Shown here: piece after piece, positions 1 to 7,493 of the stretch | Position numbering within the stretch: the first letter of the stretch is position 1 | How the letters are laid out: each line of letters begins with the position of its first letter | Origin: Anaerolineae bacterium | GTDB lineage: Bacteria; Chloroflexota; Anaerolineae; Anaerolineales; UBA11858 | DNA: 7,493 nucleotides | Assembly: GCA_003694235.1 (NCBI GenBank) | Contig: RFKO01000028.1 | Location: forward strand, 1 to 7,493 | Direction: 5' to 3' | The notes under the pieces: generated by a model | Told to the model about the DNA's origin: nothing | What the model saw: the letters and a program-made list of their open reading frames with translations, nothing else | Database searches by the model: none | Program-made: the position numbers and the translations under genes

Positions 1-427
1 CAAAGAACCCATCGGGCTGGTGCCCATCCTGCGCGCCGGCCTGGGGATGGTGGAAGGCGTGTGGGCGTTGATCCCCAGCGCGGAGGTGTGGCACATCGGG
101 TTGTACCGCGATGAGCGCACGCTCAAACCGGTGGCCTACTACAACAAACTGCCGGTCGCGCCTACGGTATCCGTCTGCCTGGTGCTCGATCCCATGCTGG
201 CGACCGGCGGCTCAGCCGTTGCCACCGTGGATATCCTGAAAGATTGGGGGGTGGAGAAAATCAAATTCGTGGGCATCCTGGCCGCGCCGGAAGGCGTGGA
301 AGCGCTGCAAAAAGCGCACCCCGACGTGGACATCCACATCGCCAAGATTGACGATCACCTGAACGAGCACGGCTACATCGTTCCCGGCCTGGGAGATGCC
401 GGTGACCGCCAGTTTGGGACCGGGTAG
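1..427 (+). CDS. upp: Uracil phosphoribosyltransferase, 5'-truncated by the window edge
   Basis: Makes UMP and pyrophosphate from uracil and PRPP, the cytoplasmic pyrimidine salvage step. The reading frame is open from base 2 (first visible residues [16 protein letters not shown]) to the TAG at 425-427. That gives 141 residues of a protein usually near 208, so about the first 67 are outside the window. Family signatures are clear: [10 protein letters not shown] near the visible start, [19 protein letters not shown], the PRPP-binding loop [10 protein letters not shown], and the uracil-binding C-terminus [24 protein letters not shown] at 20 lies inside the conserved VPILRAGL motif and is not a start. 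The gene converges on tpiA, with an intrinsic terminator between them. No frameshift or missing key motif is visible. Confidence 0.96.
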   Translation, partial: KEPIGLVPILRAGLGMVEGVWALIPSAEVWHIGLYRDERTLKPVAYYNKLPVAPTVSVCLVLDPMLATGGSAVATVDILKDWGVEKIKFVGILAAPEGVEALQKAHPDVDIHIAKIDDHLNEHGYIVPGLGDAGDRQFGTG

Positions 428-459
428 CGTGAGGCGAAGTTCACAGAGATAAAGCATGC

Positions 460-491
460 GGACGAGGGCGCTGCCCTCGTCCCTTTTATTT
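460..491 (+). terminator. Intrinsic terminator downstream of upp, possibly also serving the tpiA end
   Basis: A perfect 10-bp GC-rich stem (GGACGAGGGC at 460-469 paired with GCCCTCGTCC at 473-482) with a 3-nt GCT loop is followed by CTTTTATTT, a classic rho-independent terminator for upp on the + strand. It begins 32 bases after the upp stop. On the minus strand the same hairpin lies 23 bases beyond the tpiA stop codon but is followed only by GCATGCTTTAT, so any termination of the gap-pgk-kinase-tpiA transcript here would be weaker. No other terminator for that operon is visible in the 78-bp convergent gap. Confidence 0.9.
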
Positions 492-505
492 CCCCTTGAG
501 CGGCA

Positions 506-1273
506 TCAGGCAACGCTTTCGGCCGCCAGGCGGGCGATTTCCACAAAGGAGGCCGCCTTCAGGCTGGCCCCGCCAACCAGCGCGCCGTCAATATCCGATT
601 GGGCGAAGAAAGCCGCCGCGTTCTCCGGCTTGACCGAACCGCCATACTGGATGCGGACAGCGTCCGCCACCTGCGAGCCGAACATCTCGGCCAGCGCAGC
701 GCGCACCACATCCCGATGAATGGCGTTGGCATCCTCCGGGGTGGCCGCCAGGCCGGTGCCAATCGCCCAGATCGGTTCGTAGGCCAGCACCAGACGGCGG
801 GCCTGCTCCGGCGTCAACCCCGCCAGCCCCTGCCGCACCTGGCGGGAGACCACCTCGCCCGTTTTCCCCGCCTGGTTCTCCTCCAGCGACTCGCCGATAC
901 ACACAATCGGCGTCAGGCCGTGCTCCAGCGCAGCCTTCACTTTGCGGTTGACCGTCTCGTCCGTCTCGCCGAAATACTGCCGCCGCTCGGAATGACCGAT
1001 GATCACATACTGACACAATTCGGCCACCATCGGCGGGGAGATTTCGCCGGTGAAAGCTCCTTTAGCCTCCCAGTGCATATTCTGCGCCCCGACGCCGATC
1101 CCCGTCCCATCCAGCATCTCCGCGGCCAGCGACAGCGCAGTGAACGGCGGGCAAACCGCCCGCTCGATGCTTTCCAATTCCCCCAGTGCCAGCGTCAACT
1201 CGGTGAGCAGCTGACGCGCCTCGGCAAGCGTGTTGTTCATTTTCCAGTTTCCGGCCACAAATTTCCTGCGCAT
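506..1273 (-). CDS. tpiA: Triosephosphate isomerase
   Basis: Interconverts dihydroxyacetone phosphate and glyceraldehyde-3-phosphate in the cytoplasm, as a TIM-barrel enzyme. At 255 residues it is full length. The catalytic set is intact: N9/K11 in AGNWKMN, the electrophilic H94 in VIIGHSERR, the catalytic base E166 in AYEPIWAIGTG (start of flexible loop 6), and the phosphate-binding YGGSVKPEN and GALVGGASL near the C-terminus. The ATG at 1273 is supported by a GGAGGG Shine-Dalgarno (1278-1283) 4 bases upstream, and by the match of the N-terminus RRKFVAGNWKMN to the family start. It is the last gene of the gap-pgk-kinase-tpiA unit, 17 bp after the kinase stop with no promoter visible between them, so cotranscription is the simple reading. 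Confidence 0.97.
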   Translation of the reverse strand: MRRKFVAGNWKMNNTLAEARQLLTELTLALGELESIERAVCPPFTALSLAAEMLDGTGIGVGAQNMHWEAKGAFTGEISPPMVAELCQYVIIGHSERRQYFGETDETVNRKVKAALEHGLTPIVCIGESLEENQAGKTGEVVSRQVRQGLAGLTPEQARRLVLAYEPIWAIGTGLAATPEDANAIHRDVVRAALAEMFGSQVADAVRIQYGGSVKPENAAAFFAQSDIDGALVGGASLKAASFVEIARLAAESVA

Positions 1274-1290
1274 TCAACCCTCCGGCTCGA

Positions 1291-3633
1291 TCACAATTCG
1301 TACCGCTCCATCAACATGCCAACGACGCCCCGGATCCACTTCGGCACGCCCTCGCGCGTGGACAGAGATGTGAAGAGATCGCGGGCTTTGTCTGGGTCGC
1401 CGGAGACGGCATAATATTCACCCAGCAACAAATCCACCTCCGGCGCGCCGGGGTTGGATTCCATCAGCGCGTGGATCATCTCTTCGGCGATCGCCAGATC
1501 GCCGTGCAGTATCGTATAGCGCGCCAGCACCACATCGTTGAGGAAGGGGTCAATCGGGAATTCGCGGCTCAGATCGGCGAGGTGCTGCTTGGCATCCGGT
1601 TCATCCACCGCCAGATAGGCGGTTTCAAAGAGCACATCCAGCGTTGGCGTGTCTATATCCCCGCCGCCCAGGTGAATACCAACCAGCAGAAAATCAAGGG
1701 CGTAAAGATAAACGCCGTTCCGCCTGAGCAACTCGGCGGCATCGAACAACACCTGCTGATCGTTCGCCGCAACGCCCAGCTCCATCACCTGACCCATCTC
1801 GACATCCACGCCCTCTATCTCGCCGGCGTTTATCATGGCCTCGGCCATTGCCAGGTGCGCCCACGGATCGGATGGATTCGCTTCGACATTCTGCTTGGCC
1901 TCCTCCATGCTCATCGCTTCTCCCGCGCCTTGATCCACAGAGCGGCGATCCAGGTTTTCGAGCACCCGCTGCACCCAATCCGGCAGGTCGGGCAGCACCT
2001 TCAGTTCCTCCACCAGGCGGCGCACCAACATCCAGCGCCGTTCATGGGCGTACAACTCGATCTGCACCAGCTTGGCTTCCCAGCTGTCCGGATTGATGGC
2101 AAACGCCTGATCGAGCAACTCCTGAGCCAAATCCACGTCCCCGTGGTAGATGTTATAACGCGCCTGCGCCGTCAGACCCAACAACGGCTCAATCTCAACC
2201 ACGTCCGCCAGAGGGATGACGTCCATCGCGTCCGGCACAACCGCAGCGCGAAGCACGACTTCATGAAAGGCATAGGTGGGTACGATTTCCGGATTCTGCG
2301 GATAGCGCATCCGCAATTCGACGGCGTACCGCGCCGCGCCCACCCAGTTTCCATCCTCATACAGGGCGTTGAAGCGCTCCTGCATCTGGGCGATTTGTGC
2401 CGCGCTCGGTTCCTCGCCGGCCACCGGCGGAACAGATTCCGTCTCTACCTCCCCTTCGGACGCGGCCGGGGTAAGATTCGCCTGTCTGCGCTGCGAATCG
2501 AGCGCGCCCAACGTCACCACGCCGCAAAAGAGCACCACCACGATCAGACCGAGCACCTGCCACCATCGCAAGGGGCGGCGGCGGGCGGGCGGCTTTTCCT
2601 CCACCACAGCCGCTTCCTGCTCCCTCCGTTCGTCCTGCAGGCGCGCGGGGGCGGATGAGGTGGCCGGTTTTGTGGGCACCTCGCCCTCCACCCGCTGCGG
2701 CTCACCTCTTGCGGCGCGCGTTTCAGCGCTCTCAGAGAGGCGCAATGGGGGGATGGTGCCGGCATCTTCAGACACCGGACGGCGCAATGCCTGCATGGCC
2801 GCGCCGGACTCTTCCACCGCCTGGCGAAAGGCGGTCACAAAATCGCTCACCCGCTCGTAGCGCGCCTCGCGCTCTTTGGCCAAAGCTTTGAGCAGCACGC
2901 GCTCCACGGCAGGCGGCACGTTGGGGTTGACCCGAGTCGGGAGAGGCAGCGGCGAATAGATATGGTCATGAATGATGGAAAACGGCGTATCGGCGCTGAA
3001 GGGCACCTGCCCCACCACCATCTCATACACCATCACGCCGAAAGAATAGATATCCGTCCCCTCATCCAGATCAGCGAGGCCCATGGCCTGCTCCGGCGAG
3101 ATGTATTGCGGCGTTCCCAGCATCACATCGCCGGAGATGGTGGATTCCCCCGCCTGGGCGATGCGCGCCAGGCCAAAATCGGCCAGGTAAATCCGCCCAT
3201 CGGAGGAAAGCAGCACATTCGACGGTTTGATATCGCGGTGCAAAATCCCCTGCTGATGAGCGTACGCCAGCGCATCGCCGACCGCCTGGACGATCTCAAG
3301 GATTTCCTCCACCGAGAGAGCATCCCTCATCAGGCGGGCCTTGAGCGTCTCCCCCTCGATGAATTTCATCACCAGATAGGGACGTCCCTCATGCTCCGAA
3401 AAGTCATAAATCGGGACGATGTTAGGGTGCTCCAGTTTGGCCACCACCCGCGCCTCGCGCTGAAAACGCGCGTGAAAGTTGGGGTCTTCCAGAAAGGCGG
3501 GATGCAACGCCTTGATGGCGACATAGCGGTCCAGGGCCGGATGATAGGCCTTGAAAACCGTCGCCATCCCGCCGCGCCCCAATTGCTCCAGCAGACGGTA
3601 AGGGCCAACGTTCTCACCAACAACAAAAGGCAT
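1291..3633 (-). CDS. Membrane-spanning Ser/Thr protein kinase with TPR-like C-terminal region
   Basis: Predicted Hanks-type (PknB-like) Ser/Thr kinase of 780 residues. The kinase domain spans about 12-270 with all key residues: glycine loop GRGGMATVFKA (19-29), VAIK lysine K41, alpha-C E60, HRDIKPSN catalytic loop (132-139, D134), DFG (152-154), activation segment ending GTPQYISPEQ (173-182), and D194 in TDIYSFGVMVYE. Residues 275-355 are a Pro/Glu/Arg-rich linker. A single membrane helix lies at about 357-378 after an RRRPLRWW basic flank, which suggests the kinase is cytoplasmic. Residues 410-780 are helical TPR-like repeats (about 411-448, 485-550, 577-622, 697-770), predicted outside the membrane. 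No PASTA domain is present. The ATG at 3633 is 10 bp after the pgk stop, with an AGGAG that overlaps that stop. Location inside a glycolytic operon suggests, but does not prove, glycolytic enzymes or YvcK as substrates. The family call is firm; ligand and substrate are unknown. Confidence 0.95.
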   Translation of the reverse strand: MPFVVGENVGPYRLLEQLGRGGMATVFKAYHPALDRYVAIKALHPAFLEDPNFHARFQREARVVAKLEHPNIVPIYDFSEHEGRPYLVMKFIEGETLKARLMRDALSVEEILEIVQAVGDALAYAHQQGILHRDIKPSNVLLSSDGRIYLADFGLARIAQAGESTISGDVMLGTPQYISPEQAMGLADLDEGTDIYSFGVMVYEMVVGQVPFSADTPFSIIHDHIYSPLPLPTRVNPNVPPAVERVLLKALAKEREARYERVSDFVTAFRQAVEESGAAMQALRRPVSEDAGTIPPLRLSESAETRAARGEPQRVEGEVPTKPATSSAPARLQDERREQEAAVVEEKPPARRRPLRWWQVLGLIVVVLFCGVVTLGALDSQRRQANLTPAASEGEVETESVPPVAGEEPSAAQIAQMQERFNALYEDGNWVGAARYAVELRMRYPQNPEIVPTYAFHEVVLRAAVVPDAMDVIPLADVVEIEPLLGLTAQARYNIYHGDVDLAQELLDQAFAINPDSWEAKLVQIELYAHERRWMLVRRLVEELKVLPDLPDWVQRVLENLDRRSVDQGAGEAMSMEEAKQNVEANPSDPWAHLAMAEAMINAGEIEGVDVEMGQVMELGVAANDQQVLFDAAELLRRNGVYLYALDFLLVGIHLGGGDIDTPTLDVLFETAYLAVDEPDAKQHLADLSREFPIDPFLNDVVLARYTILHGDLAIAEEMIHALMESNPGAPEVDLLLGEYYAVSGDPDKARDLFTSLSTREGVPKWIRGVVGMLMERYEL

Positions 3634-3640
3634 GCCTGTG

Positions 3641-3645
3641 CTCCT
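3641..3645 (-). promoter_or_regulatory. Kinase ribosome binding site overlapping the pgk stop codon
   Basis: On the minus strand the pgk stop TAG (3646-3644) runs directly into GAG, so the last two bases of the stop form the first two bases of an AGGAG Shine-Dalgarno, 7 bases before the kinase ATG at 3633. Ribosomes terminating on pgk would cover this site, which is the layout expected for translational coupling. Confidence 0.8.
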
Positions 3646-4822
3646 AATCGGCGTCCAGCAGCGCGCTCAGGCCGGGCAGTTCCGCGCCCTCCAGCATCTT
3701 GAGCGAGGCGCCGCCGCCGGTCGAGATGTGCGTCACGCGCTCGGCCAGGCCGGATTGCTGAATGGCGGCCGCCGAATCGCCACCGCCGATGATGGACTGC
3801 GCCTGACTATCCGCCACCGCCTGGGCCAGCGCGAACGTGCCGCGGGCAAACGGCGGCAGCTCGAACACGCCCATCGGCCCGTTCCAGACCACCGTTCTGG
3901 CCTGAGAAATCACCCGCGCGTAGCGTTCCACGGTCTCCGGGCCGATATCGAGGATGCGCCAGCCATCCGGAATTGGCCCCATATCCACGATACGGGTTTG
4001 CGCCTCGGCGGAGAACGCATCGGCGATGACCACGTCCACCGGCAGGCGCAGCCGAGGCCCGGCCTCCTCCACCAGCTGCCGCGCCGTCTCCAGCACATCG
4101 CGCTCGACCAGCGAATCACCCACCGGATAGCCTTCGGCCAGGAAGAAAGTGTTCGCCATACCTCCGCCGATGAGAATCTGATCGGCTTTGGCCAGCAAAT
4201 TGCGGATCACACCGATCTTGTCGCTGATCTTGGCGCCGCCCAGGATGGCGACAAAAGGACGCTGCGGTTCGGCCAGCACCTGGCCGAGGTAGCGGATCTC
4301 TTTCTCCATCAGCAGGCCGGCCACCGCGGGGAGATAAGCGGCCACGCCGACGTTGGAAGCGTGGGCGCGATGGGCCGTGCCGAAGGCATCGTTGACGAAC
4401 ACTTCGGCCAGTGAGGCCAGCTGGCGGGCAAACTCCGGATCGTTTTTCTTCTCCTGGGGGTAAAAGCGCGTGTTTTCCAGCAGCAGGATTTCTCCACTTC
4501 CCAACGAGTGGGCCGCGGCTTCCACCAACGGCCCGATACAATCGTCCACAAAGGTCACCCTCTCGCCCAGCAGGTCTTGCAACACCGGTGCAACCGGCCG
4601 CAGCGAAAGCTCGGGACGCCGCTCCCCCTTCGGGCGTCCCAGGTGAGAACACAAAATCAAGGCCGCGCCGTGGTCGAGCAGATAGCGCAGGGTGGGCAGG
4701 GCGGCGCGGATGCGGGTATCGTCTGCCACCCGTCCCTCTTCCAGAGGGACATTGAAATCCACCCGCACCAAAACGCGCTTCCCCTGAACGTCAACATCGC
4801 GAAGGGTTTTCTTGTTGAACAT
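3644..4822 (-). CDS. pgk: Phosphoglycerate kinase
   Basis: Transfers phosphate from 1,3-bisphosphoglycerate to ADP, the first substrate-level ATP step of glycolysis, in the cytoplasm. It has 392 residues, normal for the family. N-terminal substrate-binding elements: RVDFNVP (20-26), CSHLGRPKG, and the [15 protein letters not shown] segment. C-terminal nucleotide domain: [39 protein letters not shown], the glycine-rich [10 protein letters not shown] and [14 protein letters not shown] place the start at 4822 ([18 protein letters not shown]). This matches where the family begins and has AGGGAG at 4828-4833, 5 bases upstream. A longer in-frame start at 4906 would overlap gap and add unrelated sequence. 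The gene is second in the operon, 46 bp after gap across a GC hairpin and 10 bp before the kinase. Confidence 0.97.
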   Translation of the reverse strand: MFNKKTLRDVDVQGKRVLVRVDFNVPLEEGRVADDTRIRAALPTLRYLLDHGAALILCSHLGRPKGERRPELSLRPVAPVLQDLLGERVTFVDDCIGPLVEAAAHSLGSGEILLLENTRFYPQEKKNDPEFARQLASLAEVFVNDAFGTAHRAHASNVGVAAYLPAVAGLLMEKEIRYLGQVLAEPQRPFVAILGGAKISDKIGVIRNLLAKADQILIGGGMANTFFLAEGYPVGDSLVERDVLETARQLVEEAGPRLRLPVDVVIADAFSAEAQTRIVDMGPIPDGWRILDIGPETVERYARVISQARTVVWNGPMGVFELPPFARGTFALAQAVADSQAQSIIGGGDSAAAIQQSGLAERVTHISTGGGASLKMLEGAELPGLSALLDAD

Positions 4823-4827
4823 TGCTG

Positions 4828-4833
4828 CTCCCT
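4828..4833 (-). promoter_or_regulatory. pgk ribosome binding site that decides the start
   Basis: AGGGAG on the minus strand lies 5 bases upstream of the ATG at 4822. It supports this start over the in-frame ATG at 4906. It sits only 4 bases downstream of the base of the GC hairpin at 4838-4863, so folding there could affect ribosome access. Confidence 0.75.
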
Positions 4834-4837
4834 GTAA

Positions 4838-4863
4838 GCGCGCCGGCGCGGCGGCCGGCGCGC
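4838..4863 (-). repeat. GC-only hairpin between gap and pgk
   Basis: A perfect 10-bp inverted repeat made only of G and C (GCGCGCCGGC at 4838-4847 against GCCGGCGCGC at 4854-4863), with a 6-base loop. It fills most of the 46-bp gap-pgk spacer. It starts 5 bases past the gap stop codon and ends just before the pgk ribosome binding site. No U-run follows on the minus strand, so it is not a canonical terminator. A role as a 3' stability barrier or processing site that sets gap and pgk levels apart is plausible but inferred. Confidence 0.75.
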
Positions 4864-4868
4864 GCGAT

Positions 4869-5954
<1,086 letters not shown>

Positions 5955-5957
5955 TCA

Positions 5958-5976
5958 CGCCGGGAAGTTTCCGGCG
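5958..5976 (-). terminator. Hairpin just after yvcK, possible weak terminator
   Basis: A 6-bp GC stem (CGCCGG at 5958-5963 against CCGGCG at 5971-5976) with a 7-base loop lies one base past the yvcK stop codon. On the minus strand it is followed by TGATAGAATTG, with no U-run, so it falls short of a canonical intrinsic terminator. It may attenuate or stabilise the yvcK transcript, or do nothing, leaving read-through into gap possible. Confidence 0.35.
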
Positions 5977-5977
5977 A

Positions 5978-7315
5978 TCAGTCTGCTGCCAGCGGGCCGG
6001 TGCGCGCCTGATAAAGCGCCATCACCACGGCAGCCAGTTTGTCGGCGTCGTGATGCCAGGGTTCTTCAGGGGAGATCAGATTGTTCTGATAAACCGGCAC
6101 GTCGAAGACGCTCTCATCGCTCAGCGTGACCCAGTGCACCCCCTCAGGCAGCTCTCCCTCGGTGCAGTTGTTGGCGATCACCAGCTCGAACAATCCGCTC
6201 CCCACATGCTCTTCCAGCACCCGCAGATGATCGAAGCAATCGTAACCATCGGTCTCGCCGGGCTGAGTAGCCACATTGCAAATGAATATCTTGAGGGCGC
6301 GCGAAGCCCGAATGGCGGCGGTCAAATCGGGCACCAGCAAATTCGGCAGGATGCTGGTGTACAGGCTTCCCGGCCCCACCACGATGACGTCCGCGCTGAG
6401 CAACGCCCGCACCACTTTGGGGAAGACCGGGGGGTCGGTCGGCTCCAGCCACAACCGCTGAATGCGACCGCCGAACCGGGGGATGCGGCTCTCGCCTTCC
6501 ACGCGCACGATCTGCGTGCTGTTCGGCGGCTGGATCTCGGCCACCAGGCGGACATCGTGCAACGTGGCCGGCAACACCCGCCCATGCACAGCCAGCACCC
6601 GCCCGGACTCGGCGATCGCCTCCTCGAAACTGCCGGTGATCTCCGCCAGCGCGGTGATGAACAGATTCCCAAACGAATGCCCATCGAGCTCCCCGCCGCC
6701 GTTGGCAAAGCGGTATTGGAACAGCTGCGCCAGCATGGCCTCATCATTGGAAAGCGCTGCCAGACAGTTGCGGATATCCCCCGGCGGCAGAATGCCCAGA
6801 TTGCGACGCAGACGCCCCGAAGAGCCGCCGTCATCTGCCACGGTGACCACTGCCGTAATACGGTGCGAGTACGCCTTCAGCCCGCGCAACAGCGTGGAAA
6901 GGCCATGCCCACCGCCGATGGCCACAATGCGCGGCCCGGATTCGCGTCGGCGGTGCGCCTCGATGGTTTCCACCATGTCTCGTCCAGGCTTCCAGAACGG
7001 AATCAGCAACGCGCGGTTGAGACCGATAATCCCGCCCAGCAGGATGAACAGGCCAAGCGCGGCGAAGACCAACACCCGCAGCAAGCGCGGCAAGGGGCGC
7101 AGCGAGGCGGCCGAAACCAGCGGCAACCACCAGGCATCCGGAGCGATGCGGTAGAAGTGCAGCAACAACATCGCCAGTCCCACCCCCATCAGCGTCGTCC
7201 CCATCAGAATGAGCCCAATCCAGCGTTTGATCCCCAGTCCAGGGCGCAGCCAGCGAAGGGAGCGCTGCAGTCGCTGCAACGTCAGCCGCCATGTGGAGGT
7301 TGTAGGCTTCGTCAT
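5978..7315 (-). CDS. yvcK: YvcK/CofD-superfamily protein (putative gluconeogenesis factor) with N-terminal membrane hairpin
   Basis: Homologue of YvcK (also CuvA, gluconeogenesis factor). In Bacillus and Mycobacterium such proteins bind UDP-sugars, support growth on gluconeogenic carbon and envelope synthesis, and are phosphorylated by Ser/Thr kinases. It has 445 residues. The first 127 are additional to the roughly 320-residue cytosolic form and hold two predicted membrane helices (about 33-54 and 78-99), with basic flanks RPGLGIKRW and FWKPGR suggesting both ends are cytoplasmic. The YvcK domain follows from about 128: IGGGHGLSTLLRGLK (133-147), VADDGGSSGRLR (159-170), PPGDIRNC (177-184), GHSFGN (212-217), VGPGSLYTSI (313-322) and FICNVATQPGETDGY. 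The ATG at 7315 has no Shine-Dalgarno, but its promoter predicts a start site 2-3 bases upstream. The family call is firm, with the exact cellular role inferred. CofD itself (F420 synthesis) is less likely given the GGGHG/DDGGSSG form. Confidence 0.93.
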   Translation of the reverse strand: MTKPTTSTWRLTLQRLQRSLRWLRPGLGIKRWIGLILMGTTLMGVGLAMLLLHFYRIAPDAWWLPLVSAASLRPLPRLLRVLVFAALGLFILLGGIIGLNRALLIPFWKPGRDMVETIEAHRRRESGPRIVAIGGGHGLSTLLRGLKAYSHRITAVVTVADDGGSSGRLRRNLGILPPGDIRNCLAALSNDEAMLAQLFQYRFANGGGELDGHSFGNLFITALAEITGSFEEAIAESGRVLAVHGRVLPATLHDVRLVAEIQPPNSTQIVRVEGESRIPRFGGRIQRLWLEPTDPPVFPKVVRALLSADVIVVGPGSLYTSILPNLLVPDLTAAIRASRALKIFICNVATQPGETDGYDCFDHLRVLEEHVGSGLFELVIANNCTEGELPEGVHWVTLSDESVFDVPVYQNNLISPEEPWHHDADKLAAVVMALYQARTGPLAAD

Positions 7316-7328
7316 GTCGCTGACATGA
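7312..7328. promoter_or_regulatory. Palindromic operator candidate over the yvcK start
   Basis: A perfect interrupted palindrome, TCATGTC-GCT-GACATGA, has 7-bp arms at 7312-7318 and 7322-7328. It covers the yvcK start codon (7313-7315), the predicted start site (about 7317) and half of the -10 (7325-7330). Such placement is typical of repressor sites. Part of the right arm recurs as GACATGGTA at 7364-7372. The binding factor, if any, is unknown. Confidence 0.5.
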
Positions 7329-7353
7329 TAGCAAGATTTCGCCCTGCCGTCAA
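7325..7353 (-). promoter_or_regulatory. yvcK promoter, sigma70-type, predicting a near-leaderless mRNA
   Basis: On the minus strand, -35 TTGACG (7353-7348, 5 of 6 consensus) and -10 TATCAT (7330-7325, 5 of 6) are separated by exactly 17 bp. A start site about 7-8 bases past the -10 falls at 7317-7318, 2-3 bases before the yvcK ATG. This explains the missing ribosome binding site. Confidence 0.8.
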
Positions 7354-7367
7354 CGCGGGAACGGACA

Positions 7368-7376
7368 TGGTATACT
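7368..7376 (+). promoter_or_regulatory. Extended -10 promoter for the ROK kinase gene, predicting a leaderless mRNA
   Basis: TGG-TATACT matches the extended -10 pattern TGN-TATAAT with one mismatch. No good -35 is present at 16-18 bp; that position (7348-7353, CGTCAA) is the yvcK -35 on the opposite strand. The likely start site, about 7-8 bases on, is 7383-7384, the first base of the ATG or next to it, and no Shine-Dalgarno is present. Confidence 0.7.
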
Positions 7377-7383
7377 TCGCCGT

Positions 7384-7493
7384 ATGGGCATATTCATCGC
7401 GATTGATCTGGGCGGCACGCACATGCGCGCCGCCGCCTACCCACAAAGCGGCTTAACCCCTCTGAAAATCGAGAAAACACATACCCAGGGCGA
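7384..7493 (+). CDS. ROK-family sugar kinase, probably glucokinase, 3'-truncated by the window edge
   Basis: Only the first 36 codons are in the window. They read MGIFIAIDLGGTHMRAA and continue open to the edge with SGLTPLKIEKTHTQG. A short hydrophobic strand ending in D-L-G-G-T (residues 8-12) followed by an R at 15 is the ATP phosphate-binding start of the ROK/ASKHA fold, in the style of bacterial glucokinases (IDLGGTKIRAA). A ROK transcriptional repressor normally has a DNA-binding domain before this motif. Here the motif starts at residue 5, so an enzyme is favoured. Substrate cannot be told from this fragment, but the divergent glycolytic neighbourhood fits glucose. The ATG at 7384 sits 7 bases after the -10 element, without a ribosome binding site. 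Confidence 0.8.
   Translation, partial: MGIFIAIDLGGTHMRAAAYPQSGLTPLKIEKTHTQG

Noticed and set aside
460..482. Equally strong terminator for tpiA on the minus strand
   Set aside because: The hairpin is usable from both sides, but only the + strand side is followed by a proper T-rich tract, so I assign it mainly to upp.
599..1414. A 271-codon + strand frame over tpiA and the kinase end
   Set aside because: Antisense to two well-supported genes, with low-complexity Arg/His/Gln composition.
1471..2658. A 395-codon open frame on the + strand opposite the kinase
   Set aside because: Antisense shadow of the TPR-like half of the kinase; composition is His, Arg and Gln heavy with no domain, and no ribosome binding site or promoter was seen.
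7312..7326. A four-codon micro-ORF (ATG TCA GCG ACA TGA) whose stop overlaps the yvcK start
   Set aside because: Its ATG lies inside the predicted -10 element, upstream of the likely transcription start, so it should not be in the mRNA. The overlap is a by-product of the palindrome.

Overview
The window is gene-dense, GC-rich bacterial chromosome centred on lower glycolysis. I infer a member of the Chloroflexota (Anaerolineae-like). The basis is the style of the Ser/Thr kinase N-terminus (GRGGMATVFKA followed by LDRYVAIKALHP), the YvcK protein with an N-terminal membrane hairpin, and the gap-pgk-tpi clustering. This is recognition by eye, not a database result. No mobile element, CRISPR array, tRNA or rRNA is visible.

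Layout from left to right. The 3' two-thirds of upp (uracil phosphoribosyltransferase, + strand) enters from the left edge and ends at 427. A strong intrinsic terminator (460-490) follows, in the gap between upp and the convergent operon. From 506 to 5891 on the minus strand lies a compact operon, in transcription order gap (GAPDH), pgk, a membrane-spanning Ser/Thr kinase with a TPR-like C-terminal half, and tpiA. Spacers are 46, 10 and 17 bp, and every gene has a clear Shine-Dalgarno sequence. Upstream on the same strand (5978-7315) is a yvcK/cofD-superfamily gene (gluconeogenesis factor) with two N-terminal membrane helices. At the right edge (from 7384, + strand) the first 36 codons of a ROK-family sugar kinase, probably glucokinase, run divergently.

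The genes fit together. A glucokinase would feed glucose into glycolysis. GapA, Pgk and TpiA carry out consecutive or adjacent triose-phosphate steps. YvcK is a known regulator of carbon flux and cell-envelope precursor supply in Firmicutes and Actinobacteria, where it is phosphorylated by Ser/Thr kinases. Here a Ser/Thr kinase gene sits inside the glycolytic operon next to yvcK, which suggests a local kinase-controlled carbon-flux module.

The 68-bp yvcK/ROK divergent spacer is the most information-rich non-coding stretch. It has a near-consensus promoter for yvcK (TTGACG, 17 bp, TATCAT) and an extended -10 promoter for the ROK gene (TGG-TATACT). Both predict start sites within a few bases of the start codons, so both mRNAs would be leaderless or nearly so. 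A perfect interrupted palindrome lies over the yvcK -10, start site and start codon, and part of it recurs 42 bp away at the ROK -10.
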